Assembly (NCBI GenBank): GCA_021769555.1
Contig: JAETSR010000018.1
Coordinates: forward strand, 1 to 37,728
Reading direction: 5' to 3'
Source of the DNA: Clostridiaceae bacterium
GTDB taxonomy: Bacteria; Bacillota; Clostridia; Oscillospirales; Acutalibacteraceae
Length of the DNA: 37,728 bases
Within the stretch, counting starts at the first letter, position 1; each line of letters begins with the position of its first letter. The translations under genes were made by a program, and so were the position numbers. The notes under the pieces were generated by a model. That model did no database searches. It worked only from the letters and a program-made list of their open reading frames with translations, and was not told where the DNA came from. Positions 6,113 to 13,403 of the stretch are shown here, piece after piece.

Positions 6113-8101
6113 TTAGGCTGCCGCCGATATGCGGAAGCCGGCGCGAACTCCACCCGAGTTGTTAGCGTTATTGTAGTCGGGACGGCCATCGCTGCTGACA
6201 ACGCAGAAGCTACTAATGTTGGTGTAATAAGGGGAGCGCAGGAACCACCACACCGCAGACGTAACTGCGGTGTGCCGATTGGCAATCTTGGGGTTTCCTG
6301 CCTTGAAATAATCATACTGCTGCTGGTAGTTTTGCTCCGCGCTATTTGCATAGCTCCTTGCACCGAATACCTCAAACTCTGCCAACAGGAACAGCAGGCA
6401 GGCTTTACCCGTTACATAAGAGGCCGTGTTTGAGCCGCCGCCTGTGTTGTCTGTGTACTTGGTGGTGGGCTGGATCACCGCCTGCAGGTCGCTGGGCAGC
6501 GCTTTCAGCAGGCTGTTGCTGGCACCGTTAAGGAGCGTCTTATTCATATAGCTGCCATCCCACCCGCCGTTGTTTGTATTGCTGGTGTTCATGCGGAAAT
6601 CTGTGCCGCTACCCGTATTCCCGAATTGGCTATCACACAGCGCCACCTCTGCCGTGCCGATTTTCCCAATCAGGAAATGAATGGACTTCGTCCCCTCTCT
6701 GGCGCTGTTATGGTCAAAACCTATAATATAGGTCTGGACGGCTAAATTCGCAAAGGTGAAATTCCCCACTTTGCCGTTTATGGTAATACTTTTAGTATCA
6801 CCCACGCTCCAATAGTTGGCGGCGTTGCCCGAGACCGCCACGTCCTGGATGGTAGCCCAGCTGTTGTCGTTCAGCACCGTGGTGGGCAGGGTGACCGTTA
6901 CGCTTACGGTCTGGCTGGCCGGGGCCGTGTGGTTCGTGCCTGCCCCCACCGCTATGGTGATATTGACCGAGCCTTTGGCCTTTGCCGTCACCGTGACCTC
7001 GTTCCCGTCCACGCTTACCGTGGCTATGCTGGTATTGCCGGAGCTGGCAGTAATTGCCCCGTCACCCGGCCTTGTTACCGTGATAACCCCCGACATGAGG
7101 GACGCCCGCAGCTCCAGGCTGCTTTTATCCAGGGTTATGCTGCCCGCAGCCGGGGCGATTGCCCAACTTACCTCCTTGGCCCCCGTGGTGCCGTCCGGCC
7201 ATTTATGGTTTGCGTCCGGGGTAAACTGCACCTTATAGGTGCCAGCATTGGTGCCTGCCTGTACCCCTGCAATGGCCATCTGCGCGGCGTTGTAGCCCTC
7301 AAAGGCCGGGGCCTGTTCTTCCCCGGTATAGGTAAGGCTGCCGCTCTGGCTTGGCACAGCGGCTATCGTGGCCCGCTCTATGGCCCATACCACCTCCCGG
7401 CTGCCCACCGCGCCGTCCGGCCATTGGTAATTGTTGTCCAGGATGAAATTTGCCGCATACTCCCCGGCCCCGGTGCCGCTGGTGTCCCCGGCCAGGGTCA
7501 TAATATCCGGCTGGTAGCCCTCCCATGTGGGGGACTGGCTTTCCCCGTTGTAAACCGGCGCATTGCTTTGGCTGGGCACCTCTACCATGATACGCCCTAT
7601 TGTCCAGAAGCTGCTCCGGCTTTCGTTGCCGCCGTTATCCGTCCAATAATAGCCCTGTTTGGGGGAGAATATGACCTCATAGGTGCCCGCATTCGTGGCC
7701 TCCTGTATCCCGCTTATCAGCATGGCCGCAGGGTCAAAGCCATTCCATACAGGCTTCTGCACCTCCCCGTTATAGGTAAGGCTCCCAAACTGGTATGGCG
7801 TCCGGGGGATGCCACGGTCAACGGAAACGGACTCCTTTACCTCATCCAGAAATTCATCCAGCGGCTGGCCGTCATAGGTAAAATTGGAGGCGTCCATTTC
7901 CGGCAGCTGGCTGGCGTCCACCTTGCCGTCCTCCCCCAGCGCCGCCTTATGTACCTGCACATGGGCCAGGCTTTCCAGCATCGCCTCTATCAGGGGGTTA
8001 AAAATCAGGGTGGCGCTGGCCGGGTCGCTGTCCTGCAGCTTGCGGATCGCGGCGGCCCTGTACTGCGGGTCTTTCGGTATCTTGTAATATTCCTCTGCCA
8101 T
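6113..8101 (-). CDS. DGR-diversified tail fibre / receptor-binding protein
   Basis: The 662-residue protein has several parts. An N-terminal attachment region (1-100) carries a helical segment. Three related Ig-like units follow at about 104-174, 178-246 and 252-317, each with Y-x-G-E-x-Q and a late W-A/T-I. A bacterial Ig-like (BIg2) segment lies at 318-406. The C-terminal domain of about 250 residues is of the DUF6273/formylglycine-enzyme-like C-type lectin type (YWSVGDTKSITING, LAEFEVFGARSYA, WWFLRSPYY). VR encodes Ser615-Gly655 in the last 50 residues. Ten residues differ from TR, e.g. Asn to Thr627, Ile629, Ser630, Arg640, Asp642 and Tyr643. It sits after a tail-collar gene, so it is the distal fibre whose tip would contact the receptor. 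Confidence 0.93.
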   Translation of the reverse strand: MAEEYYKIPKDPQYRAAAIRKLQDSDPASATLIFNPLIEAMLESLAHVQVHKAALGEDGKVDASQLPEMDASNFTYDGQPLDEFLDEVKESVSVDRGIPRTPYQFGSLTYNGEVQKPVWNGFDPAAMLISGIQEATNAGTYEVIFSPKQGYYWTDNGGNESRSSFWTIGRIMVEVPSQSNAPVYNGESQSPTWEGYQPDIMTLAGDTSGTGAGEYAANFILDNNYQWPDGAVGSREVVWAIERATIAAVPSQSGSLTYTGEEQAPAFEGYNAAQMAIAGVQAGTNAGTYKVQFTPDANHKWPDGTTGAKEVSWAIAPAAGSITLDKSSLELRASLMSGVITVTRPGDGAITASSGNTSIATVSVDGNEVTVTAKAKGSVNITIAVGAGTNHTAPASQTVSVTVTLPTTVLNDNSWATIQDVAVSGNAANYWSVGDTKSITINGKVGNFTFANLAVQTYIIGFDHNSAREGTKSIHFLIGKIGTAEVALCDSQFGNTGSGTDFRMNTSNTNNGGWDGSYMNKTLLNGASNSLLKALPSDLQAVIQPTTKYTDNTGGGSNTASYVTGKACLLFLLAEFEVFGARSYANSAEQNYQQQYDYFKAGNPKIANRHTAVTSAVWWFLRSPYYTNISSFCVVSSDGRPDYNNANNSGGVRAGFRISAAA
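6138..6260 (-). repeat. DGR variable repeat (VR)
   Basis: This lies at the 3' end of the tail fibre gene. It differs from TR at 11 positions. On the coding strand these are seven A-to-G, two A-to-C and two A-to-T changes, with no change at any G, C or T. The last about 35 bp of the repeat on the coding strand are identical in both copies and GC-rich, as expected of the initiation-of-mutagenic-homology segment. Outside the repeat similarity ends abruptly. Confidence 0.97.
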
Positions 8102-8112
8102 TGCGCCCTCCC

Positions 8113-8505
8113 TTAAAATTCATCGTCAAACTCAAAGGTAAATTTCACATCCTCATCCTTGCCCTTATTGAGGAATGTTTTCACCGCCGCCAGCTGGCCC
8201 TCTGCGTCCACCAGCGCCATCTCGTTGATGTTCTTCCCGTTTAAGTCGCTTTCCGGGATGGTGACCGTGTAGCGGTTTGTGGTCTCCACGGGGTTCTCCA
8301 CGCTGGCGATCTCATACCGCCCGATCTCGTTGTTTAATTCCGTCTGCAGCTCGTTGGGCTGCAGGGGCTGGCCGTCCTCACCCACGCCCCCGTCCCCAAA
8401 GGCTATATGGGTAATTTTCGGGATGGTCTCAATGGCCCCCCTGGTGATTTTCGCAAGGTTTATGCGCCTCGCCCTGGTGATAACGCTTGTGCTGCTGCTT
8501 GCCAT
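8113..8505 (-). CDS. Tail-collar fibre protein
   Basis: The 130-residue protein has the pattern of the phage tail-collar fibre family found in Mu/P2/PBSX-like phages: an N-terminal ITRARRINLAKITRGA, then ITHIAFGDGG and late NINEMALVDAEG. It is short, so it is probably the attachment part of a split fibre, with the distal part supplied by the next gene. Its start overlaps the end of the XkdU-like gene by one base, which implies coupled translation. Role: joins the fibre to the baseplate. Confidence 0.85.
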   Translation of the reverse strand: MASSSTSVITRARRINLAKITRGAIETIPKITHIAFGDGGVGEDGQPLQPNELQTELNNEIGRYEIASVENPVETTNRYTVTIPESDLNGKNINEMALVDAEGQLAAVKTFLNKGKDEDVKFTFEFDDEF

Positions 8506-9650
8506 TATAATTCACTCCTTATTGTCCCGGCGTTCAGTTTCTTTACGCCGTCCAGGTAAAAAGCCCCGTCCAGCCCCCGGTCTATCCGGGAGGTGACGGA
8601 GCCTGCCGCCCTTTGGGCGTTCACGGCCCCGCAGGCGGCTGTAAGCCCCCGCTGCCGTGCTGTCTGTACATTCTTCCCCAAGGCCCTGTAAACGGCCTTT
8701 ACAGCCCCTTTACAGGGGCTTTGTGCCCGTGCCCGTAAAGTAACGCTCCCATGTGCGTCCTGCCCGTTTTCGGCCTTGCAGGCCAAAAGGAAACGGGACA
8801 GGCCCACCCCCTTGCTGAAGGAGGCCGCAAGATACCAGCCGCCGTCCAGCGGGCGCTTGCCGTTTAGGAGGGTTTCCTCCAGCCCCAGGTTGTTTGCGCC
8901 GTAGCGGCACACCTGCACACTGGCAAGGCCCGCCGTATTCCGCATATGGGCCATGGCCCGGACAGCCCAGGCAAGGGCCTGCCCGCAGCTGCCCCGGTTG
9001 CTGGCCCCCATGGAAAGCAGGAGCCGGGAAAAGGCCGCGCCCCGTGTAAACCTTTGGGTGAGCTGCCAGGTGCCGTCCAGGTTCCTGCGCCCGTCCAGAT
9101 AGATGGCGCTTTCCCCCAGGTTGCTCACCCGCAGCCGCAGCCCCTGGCTTACGAACAGCAGCCGGTTTTTGTTTTCCAGCACCACCGGCTCCACCGCCCC
9201 GATGGTGTCAAAAACCAGGTGGGCGGGCTTTATTTCGTCTATCTGCCGGATAAGCTCCCCCAGGTCTTTGGTGGCGTCCGGGAAAAGCAGGCGGACGGTC
9301 ACGGAAAAGGCATAGTCCGCAAAATGCTCGGTGACTTCCCCCTCCCGGCCCGTTATGATCTGCACCAGCTCCCGTATGGCCTGCACCGTGGTGACGCCCC
9401 GTGTGTTAAGGCGGGCCAGCACCCTGGCGCGGCGCACCTCCAGGCTCTCCCCGGTATTGACCGGCAGGCCGAATATGCGCTCATGCCGGGGCAGGAGGAA
9501 AGTGCTGGTGCCCACCGCCAGCTGGGCCGCCATAGCGTCTATGGTTCGCTGGGCCTGGTTTATTTCCGCCTCCTCTGCCTGCAGCAGGTCGGCCATTTGC
9601 CCCATTGTGCGCACCCGGCGGGGCAGCATGAAATTATCCGTCAGGGGCAT
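8505..9650 (-). CDS. XkdU/gpI-like baseplate protein with extended C-terminus
   Basis: The start is ATG 9650, with GGAGG eight bases upstream, overlapping the baseplate J gene by 17 bp (381 residues). Residues 1-190 match the DUF2313/YmfQ type seen in XkdU and P2 gpI baseplate proteins, with EVRRARVLARLNTRGVTTVQ and KPAHLVFDT. The family is usually about 180-200 residues. The extra about 190 residues contain two short repeats with the form LDG-x-W/F-x-L (LDGRRNLDGTWQLTQRF, LNGKRPLDGGWYLAASF) and a third partial copy at the end, so the C-terminus is repetitive. The N-terminal call is solid. The role of the extension is unknown. Confidence 0.85.
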   Translation of the reverse strand: MPLTDNFMLPRRVRTMGQMADLLQAEEAEINQAQRTIDAMAAQLAVGTSTFLLPRHERIFGLPVNTGESLEVRRARVLARLNTRGVTTVQAIRELVQIITGREGEVTEHFADYAFSVTVRLLFPDATKDLGELIRQIDEIKPAHLVFDTIGAVEPVVLENKNRLLFVSQGLRLRVSNLGESAIYLDGRRNLDGTWQLTQRFTRGAAFSRLLLSMGASNRGSCGQALAWAVRAMAHMRNTAGLASVQVCRYGANNLGLEETLLNGKRPLDGGWYLAASFSKGVGLSRFLLACKAENGQDAHGSVTLRARAQSPCKGAVKAVYRALGKNVQTARQRGLTAACGAVNAQRAAGSVTSRIDRGLDGAFYLDGVKKLNAGTIRSEL

Positions 9651-10740
9651 GGATGTCCACCTCCTCCAGGGTGAAGTATTCCCCATACCCGCAGGAAAGG
9701 GAGGCAAGGCCGCCGTTTAGGGTATAGCTTACGATATCGGCCACGCCCTCCACGCCAAAGATAAGGTCGCCTATGCGGTAGTAGCTTATGGTGCTTTCCC
9801 GGCCCTCATCGCCCCGGGCCGGGGCCTGGTCAAAGTCTTCCCGGTTTACGCTGTCCACATACGCCTGCAGCACCGCTATGGCGTTCTGGCGTATGTCGGC
9901 AATGTTGTAGCCGGGGGCCGCCTGCACCTCCACCACGATATGGGCGGCTTTGGGGGCTGCCCCCGCCACCGTCACGTCCGCGCCGATCTGCCGTTCCTCC
10001 TCGATATGGGCTTTCACGTTTTCCAGCACCACGCTGTCCGGGGCTTTGTATTGGTCGGACAAAACGATCACTTTGACCTTGCCTGCCCCGCAGACTTCCG
10101 CGCCCAGGCACTTGGCCCCGCCCACGCCGGACACCTGCTTGGCCCAATAAATAAAGTGGTTGCGGTTCCCGCTGGTAATGGGCCGCCGTATCTTGTCAAA
10201 AATGCGCTGCCGGAAAGAATCGTCGCTTTCGGCCCCGGTGCCGCCCCCAAAGGGCTGGGGGTTGGTAACGGATTTCACCCCGTCCACCGATGCCTGCAGG
10301 GATGTTATGGCCCCTGCCGGGACGTTGCCCGCTGGCCCGGTGGTCTGGCAGACGGCCCCCACCTGGCAGGTGCCGTCCATGCCGATCCGCGCCGGGGCCG
10401 TTGTCTCAAACACCAGAGCGCCGTATAGCGCCCCGGTGCCCTGGGGGATAGCCGCGCCCACGTCCCCGGTGAAAAGCAAGGTGCCCGTGGCTGCCGTGGC
10501 CGGGTTCCTGGTTTCGTTATAGTCCAGAGCCTTGCGGTCTAAAAACTCCCCCTCGGCTGTGTCCAGCAGCACCCTGTCCGGGATGGGCATGACCTCCATG
10601 GTATCCAAGCGGGATATTTCCTCTGCCACAGCCTGCAGGTTGTCCATGCAGAAGCCGCCCTCCATGCGGTTGGCGTCATTCTTAAGGCTTTCCCGCATAC
10701 GCTGCAGCACCGCGCTGGCGCTGAAATCCATCTCACTCAC
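9634..10740 (-). CDS. Baseplate J-like protein (XkdT type)
   Basis: The 368-residue protein starts at GTG 10740, which shares a base with the preceding stop. The layout is that of Baseplate_J proteins (P2 gpJ, Mu gp47, XkdT): an N-terminal helical part, PIPDRVLLDTAEGEFLDRKA, a central GPAGNVPAGAITSLQ, then DDSFRQRIFDKIRRPITSGN. Proteins of this family form the outer wedge of the contractile-tail baseplate. Neighbours on both sides are baseplate genes with overlapping ends. Confidence 0.93.
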   Translation of the reverse strand: MSEMDFSASAVLQRMRESLKNDANRMEGGFCMDNLQAVAEEISRLDTMEVMPIPDRVLLDTAEGEFLDRKALDYNETRNPATAATGTLLFTGDVGAAIPQGTGALYGALVFETTAPARIGMDGTCQVGAVCQTTGPAGNVPAGAITSLQASVDGVKSVTNPQPFGGGTGAESDDSFRQRIFDKIRRPITSGNRNHFIYWAKQVSGVGGAKCLGAEVCGAGKVKVIVLSDQYKAPDSVVLENVKAHIEEERQIGADVTVAGAAPKAAHIVVEVQAAPGYNIADIRQNAIAVLQAYVDSVNREDFDQAPARGDEGRESTISYYRIGDLIFGVEGVADIVSYTLNGGLASLSCGYGEYFTLEEVDIHAPDG

Positions 10741-11183
10741 TACAGTTTCACCCCCTTAAATTCACCTGAGATTTTGTCCGGCCCGTAGATGGTTGTGCAG
10801 TCAAATTCTGCCCTCACCCCGCTGCCGGTCTGGCTGATCTGGAAATTGCCCAGCTCCTCTATGTATGGGTTTACCATCAAAGCCTCCACAATAAAGCGCT
10901 TTAGCTCTGACTTTGCGATATCCCCATGGAGGGGGCTGCCTATCAGGGTATCTATCTCGCTGCCAAAGTCGGAGTCATAGGCCGTATAGCGGAAGCGCTC
11001 GGTGGTAAGGGCCTTAAATATCCATATCCGCAGCGCCTCGTTGCCCTCTACCAGGTAGGTCTGCCCATTTTTCAGCAGCAGGCGGTTGTTTTCAAAATCA
11101 TAAGCATACTCCCGGAAGAGGGGCAGCTCTGTGCTTTCCTCCTGCTGCAGGGCGTCCGGGTCGATAAAAGGGAAAACGCTCAT
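10740..11183 (-). CDS. XkdS-like baseplate protein (DUF2634, gp25-like)
   Basis: The start is ATG 11183, overlapping the previous stop as ATGA (147 residues). The protein contains LFREYAYDFENNRLLLKNGQ and the region ALRIWIFKALTTERFRYTAY, typical of DUF2634/XkdS, the PBSX counterpart of the T4 gp25-type wedge protein. A GSPLHGDIAKSELKRFIVEA segment follows. It should initiate sheath polymerisation at the baseplate. Confidence 0.88.
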   Translation of the reverse strand: MSVFPFIDPDALQQEESTELPLFREYAYDFENNRLLLKNGQTYLVEGNEALRIWIFKALTTERFRYTAYDSDFGSEIDTLIGSPLHGDIAKSELKRFIVEALMVNPYIEELGNFQISQTGSGVRAEFDCTTIYGPDKISGEFKGVKL

Positions 11184-11428
11184 GCGGGCACCACCTTCAT
11201 CAAGATATAAAAGGCGTCCCCCTGCCGCAGGGCCAGCACCTGATCCCCGGCCTGGGGGATATAGCCGTAATTCCGGTACAGGTGCCGGGAAATGGCCTGC
11301 CCGTTTACCTGGATAACCAGGGGGCTGGCGTTGTTTATCCGGGCAAACAGCAGCCCCTGGCCGCTGCCGTTCCCGCCTGCAAGGCCCTGCATGGCGCTGG
11401 CCATTGCCGCCGCCCAATGCTCTGCCAC
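11180..11428 (-). CDS. XkdR-like small baseplate protein (DUF2577)
   Basis: The 82-residue protein starts MAEHWAAAMASAMQ and has the beta-rich core GDQVLALRQGDAFYILMKV, as in the small DUF2577 proteins that lie between XkdQ and XkdS in PBSX-type phages. In this family the fold is an OB/beta-sandwich associated with the spike or hub. Position and length fit well. Confidence 0.8.
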   Translation of the reverse strand: MAEHWAAAMASAMQGLAGGNGSGQGLLFARINNASPLVIQVNGQAISRHLYRNYGYIPQAGDQVLALRQGDAFYILMKVVPA

Positions 11429-11441
11429 TTTACCGCCTCCC

Positions 11442-12455
11442 TTACGCTTTTGTTTCCTTGTCTATTTCCTTTTCGTCCATCATGTTGGAGAAAGCCAGGG
11501 TCAGCTGCATTTCGTCCTTGCCGTCCGAAAAGGTGTGTGTATCGCTTTCAATGTAGAATTTGCCGTAAAGCCCGGTGACAGGCTCCTGCACGATGATGGC
11601 ATAGCCGGATATGGCCCGCACATCGCTCATGGCGGTCACCGCCCCGGACTGCTCTATGGCCTGCAGCAGGGCCTTGGCCTCGGTTGTATCGTCCTTGCCG
11701 TCCTGCTGCTGGTATACCCGCTGGATGGTGCCATATTTTTTCCGGGTGTCCGCATCCTCCACCGCGCCCACCTCAGTGCCCTCCTTATTGGTGATCACCA
11801 CCCGGTTGACCATATTCTGCAGGCTGGTTTTGTAGCTGGCCTCGGTCAGGTTGTAGCCGCCCTCCAGGACGGCCCCGCACAAGGTTCCCTTTTCTATGAC
11901 GCATACCTTGTTGATATCCCGCATCATGGGCATATATTTTTTTCCGTTTTGGCGGCTGGCGGCTGTGTAGGCCGCCATGATGGCCTCATAGGCCCTCTTC
12001 CCGAGGCACGGCATATATACCCGGATGCCCGTAGGGGCAGCCGAGCCAAAGGGCACCCCCAGGTGGGAGCATACCCAGGCGGTAATGGCCTCCGGGGTAT
12101 CGTCAAACACATGGCTGATGTCGCTGCCGTTGATATAAAACAGCAGGTCTAAGGCCGTGTATGTGATACTGTTCCCGGAGGCCGCCTTGTCAATGTCCAG
12201 GACAGGCCCGCCGAAAAGCACTTTTTCCGGGGCGCTTTTATCTTTGTAGGAGAAAACCACCTGATCCCCCTCGCGGATGGGCACCTTGGGCAGGAAACGG
12301 TCGCTTGCCCTGGCGGCCACCGTAAACACCAGTTTCCGGGCCACCTGCTTACTGTCCCCGCTCCAGGTCACCGTCCCCACCAGTTGGGATATGTCGCGGT
12401 TATTGACCACCAGCTTTTTGTATTTCGTGGCCCCGCCTATAAACCAGTCGATCAC
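11442..12455 (-). CDS. XkdQ-like tail hub protein
   Basis: The protein has 337 residues from GTG 12455, overlapping the previous stop (GTGA). The N-terminal half is beta-rich (REGDQVVFSYKD, DISHVFDDTPEAITAWV), followed by a segment YKTSLQNMVNRVVITN. Length and order match XkdQ/YqbQ, the hub protein related to T4 gp27 and P2 gpD that links the tail tube to the spike. No hydrolase motif is visible. Confidence 0.87.
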   Translation of the reverse strand: MIDWFIGGATKYKKLVVNNRDISQLVGTVTWSGDSKQVARKLVFTVAARASDRFLPKVPIREGDQVVFSYKDKSAPEKVLFGGPVLDIDKAASGNSITYTALDLLFYINGSDISHVFDDTPEAITAWVCSHLGVPFGSAAPTGIRVYMPCLGKRAYEAIMAAYTAASRQNGKKYMPMMRDINKVCVIEKGTLCGAVLEGGYNLTEASYKTSLQNMVNRVVITNKEGTEVGAVEDADTRKKYGTIQRVYQQQDGKDDTTEAKALLQAIEQSGAVTAMSDVRAISGYAIIVQEPVTGLYGKFYIESDTHTFSDGKDEMQLTLAFSNMMDEKEIDKETKA

Positions 12456-12727
12456 GTCCCTTTACCACCTCCAGGTATCAGCTTGAATTTTGACCGGGCC
12501 GCCTGCGCCCGCCGTTCTATGCTTTTTATGGCCTCCTGGAAACCGGCGCAGCTGCGCCGCCATTGGCTGCTCTGGCGGGGGTTGCCGCTCCAGTGCCTGC
12601 ACTCATCACAAAAGTAACAAAACAGCGCCACGTCCTGTATTTCCCCCGGCGTGGTAAGGTCAAGGGAAAGCTCAACATTCCGTGCGCAGCGGTCACATTT
12701 ACAGGTGCCACAAGTGCTGCAGCCCAT
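12452..12727 (-). CDS. Cysteine-rich small protein in the tail operon
   Basis: The 91-residue protein has an N-terminal run of CxxC motifs (CSTCGTCKCDRCARN) and a second CYFCDECRHW pair, which look like zinc- or metal-binding knuckles. The C-terminus is basic. It is coupled to the XkdQ-like gene by a GTGA overlap. No family is recognised. Its position among tail genes is unusual for a zinc protein and the function is unknown. Confidence 0.75.
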   Translation of the reverse strand: MGCSTCGTCKCDRCARNVELSLDLTTPGEIQDVALFCYFCDECRHWSGNPRQSSQWRRSCAGFQEAIKSIERRAQAARSKFKLIPGGGKGT

Positions 12728-12742
12728 AGCGCCCCTCCTTTC

Positions 12743-13390
12743 TTACGGGATCGTAAAAACCTGCCCCACCCGTATCAGGTTGGGGTTGCTGCCGATCACC
12801 CCCTTATTGGCGTTGTATATCTTTGTGTACTGGCTGCCGTCCCCATAGAATTTCTTGGCGATATTCCAGAGGCAGTCCCCGGATACCACCGTGTAGGTCT
12901 TAGGGGCGGGCTGGGTATTGGGCCGCTCCTTGAGGCCGCTCTCCTTTTTAGGGGCGGCAGCCTCCTGCTTGACCGTGGGCACGTTTAGAAAGCGGTACTC
13001 GGTCAAGTCCAGGGTGTAATATACGTCCTTATCCCCCTCCTTGTGGCTGTATTTCAAGCTGTCTATGGTCATAGCCAGGTTAAAGTCGCAGTCGCTGATG
13101 ATCACCCGGATGGCCTGGGTCTTGGATTTCCATTTCTGCAGCAGCTTGATATATTCCATGGGCTCCCTGTCCGCATACCGGGCAAAGGGGGAGGAGCTGG
13201 CCGGGAAGAAGCTGGAAAAGGAGCCGGTCAAAAGCCCCCGGTGCCCCATGAGGTTTGCCTCCCCGATATTCAGCAGGGTAATGCGCTGGTTGTTGTGGGG
13301 TTCCGTAAATTCAAACTCCTCCGGGTTCAGGGGCAGCTCGAACATTTCCTCATGGTTATTGTAACTTAATTCTATAATGCGGTTTTTCAT
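12743..13390 (-). CDS. XkdP-like LysM tail protein
   Basis: The start is ATG 13390 after GGAGGG (215 residues). The first 140 residues are a beta-rich tail domain ([20 protein letters not shown]). The end is a LysM domain, [20 protein letters not shown] through [10 protein letters not shown], which binds N-acetylglucosamine polymers. In XkdP/gp53-type proteins this fixes the tape measure/hub to the tube end and may contact peptidoglycan. It follows the tape measure gene directly, as in PBSX. Confidence 0.9.
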   Translation of the reverse strand: MKNRIIELSYNNHEEMFELPLNPEEFEFTEPHNNQRITLLNIGEANLMGHRGLLTGSFSSFFPASSSPFARYADREPMEYIKLLQKWKSKTQAIRVIISDCDFNLAMTIDSLKYSHKEGDKDVYYTLDLTEYRFLNVPTVKQEAAAPKKESGLKERPNTQPAPKTYTVVSGDCLWNIAKKFYGDGSQYTKIYNANKGVIGSNPNLIRVGQVFTIP

Positions 13391-13403
13391 GCTGCCCTCC
13401 TTC

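Noticed and set aside
6929-8116. 395-codon plus-strand frame opposite the tail fibre gene
   Set aside because: It is antisense to a protein with recognisable Ig-like and lectin domains and has no family resemblance of its own.
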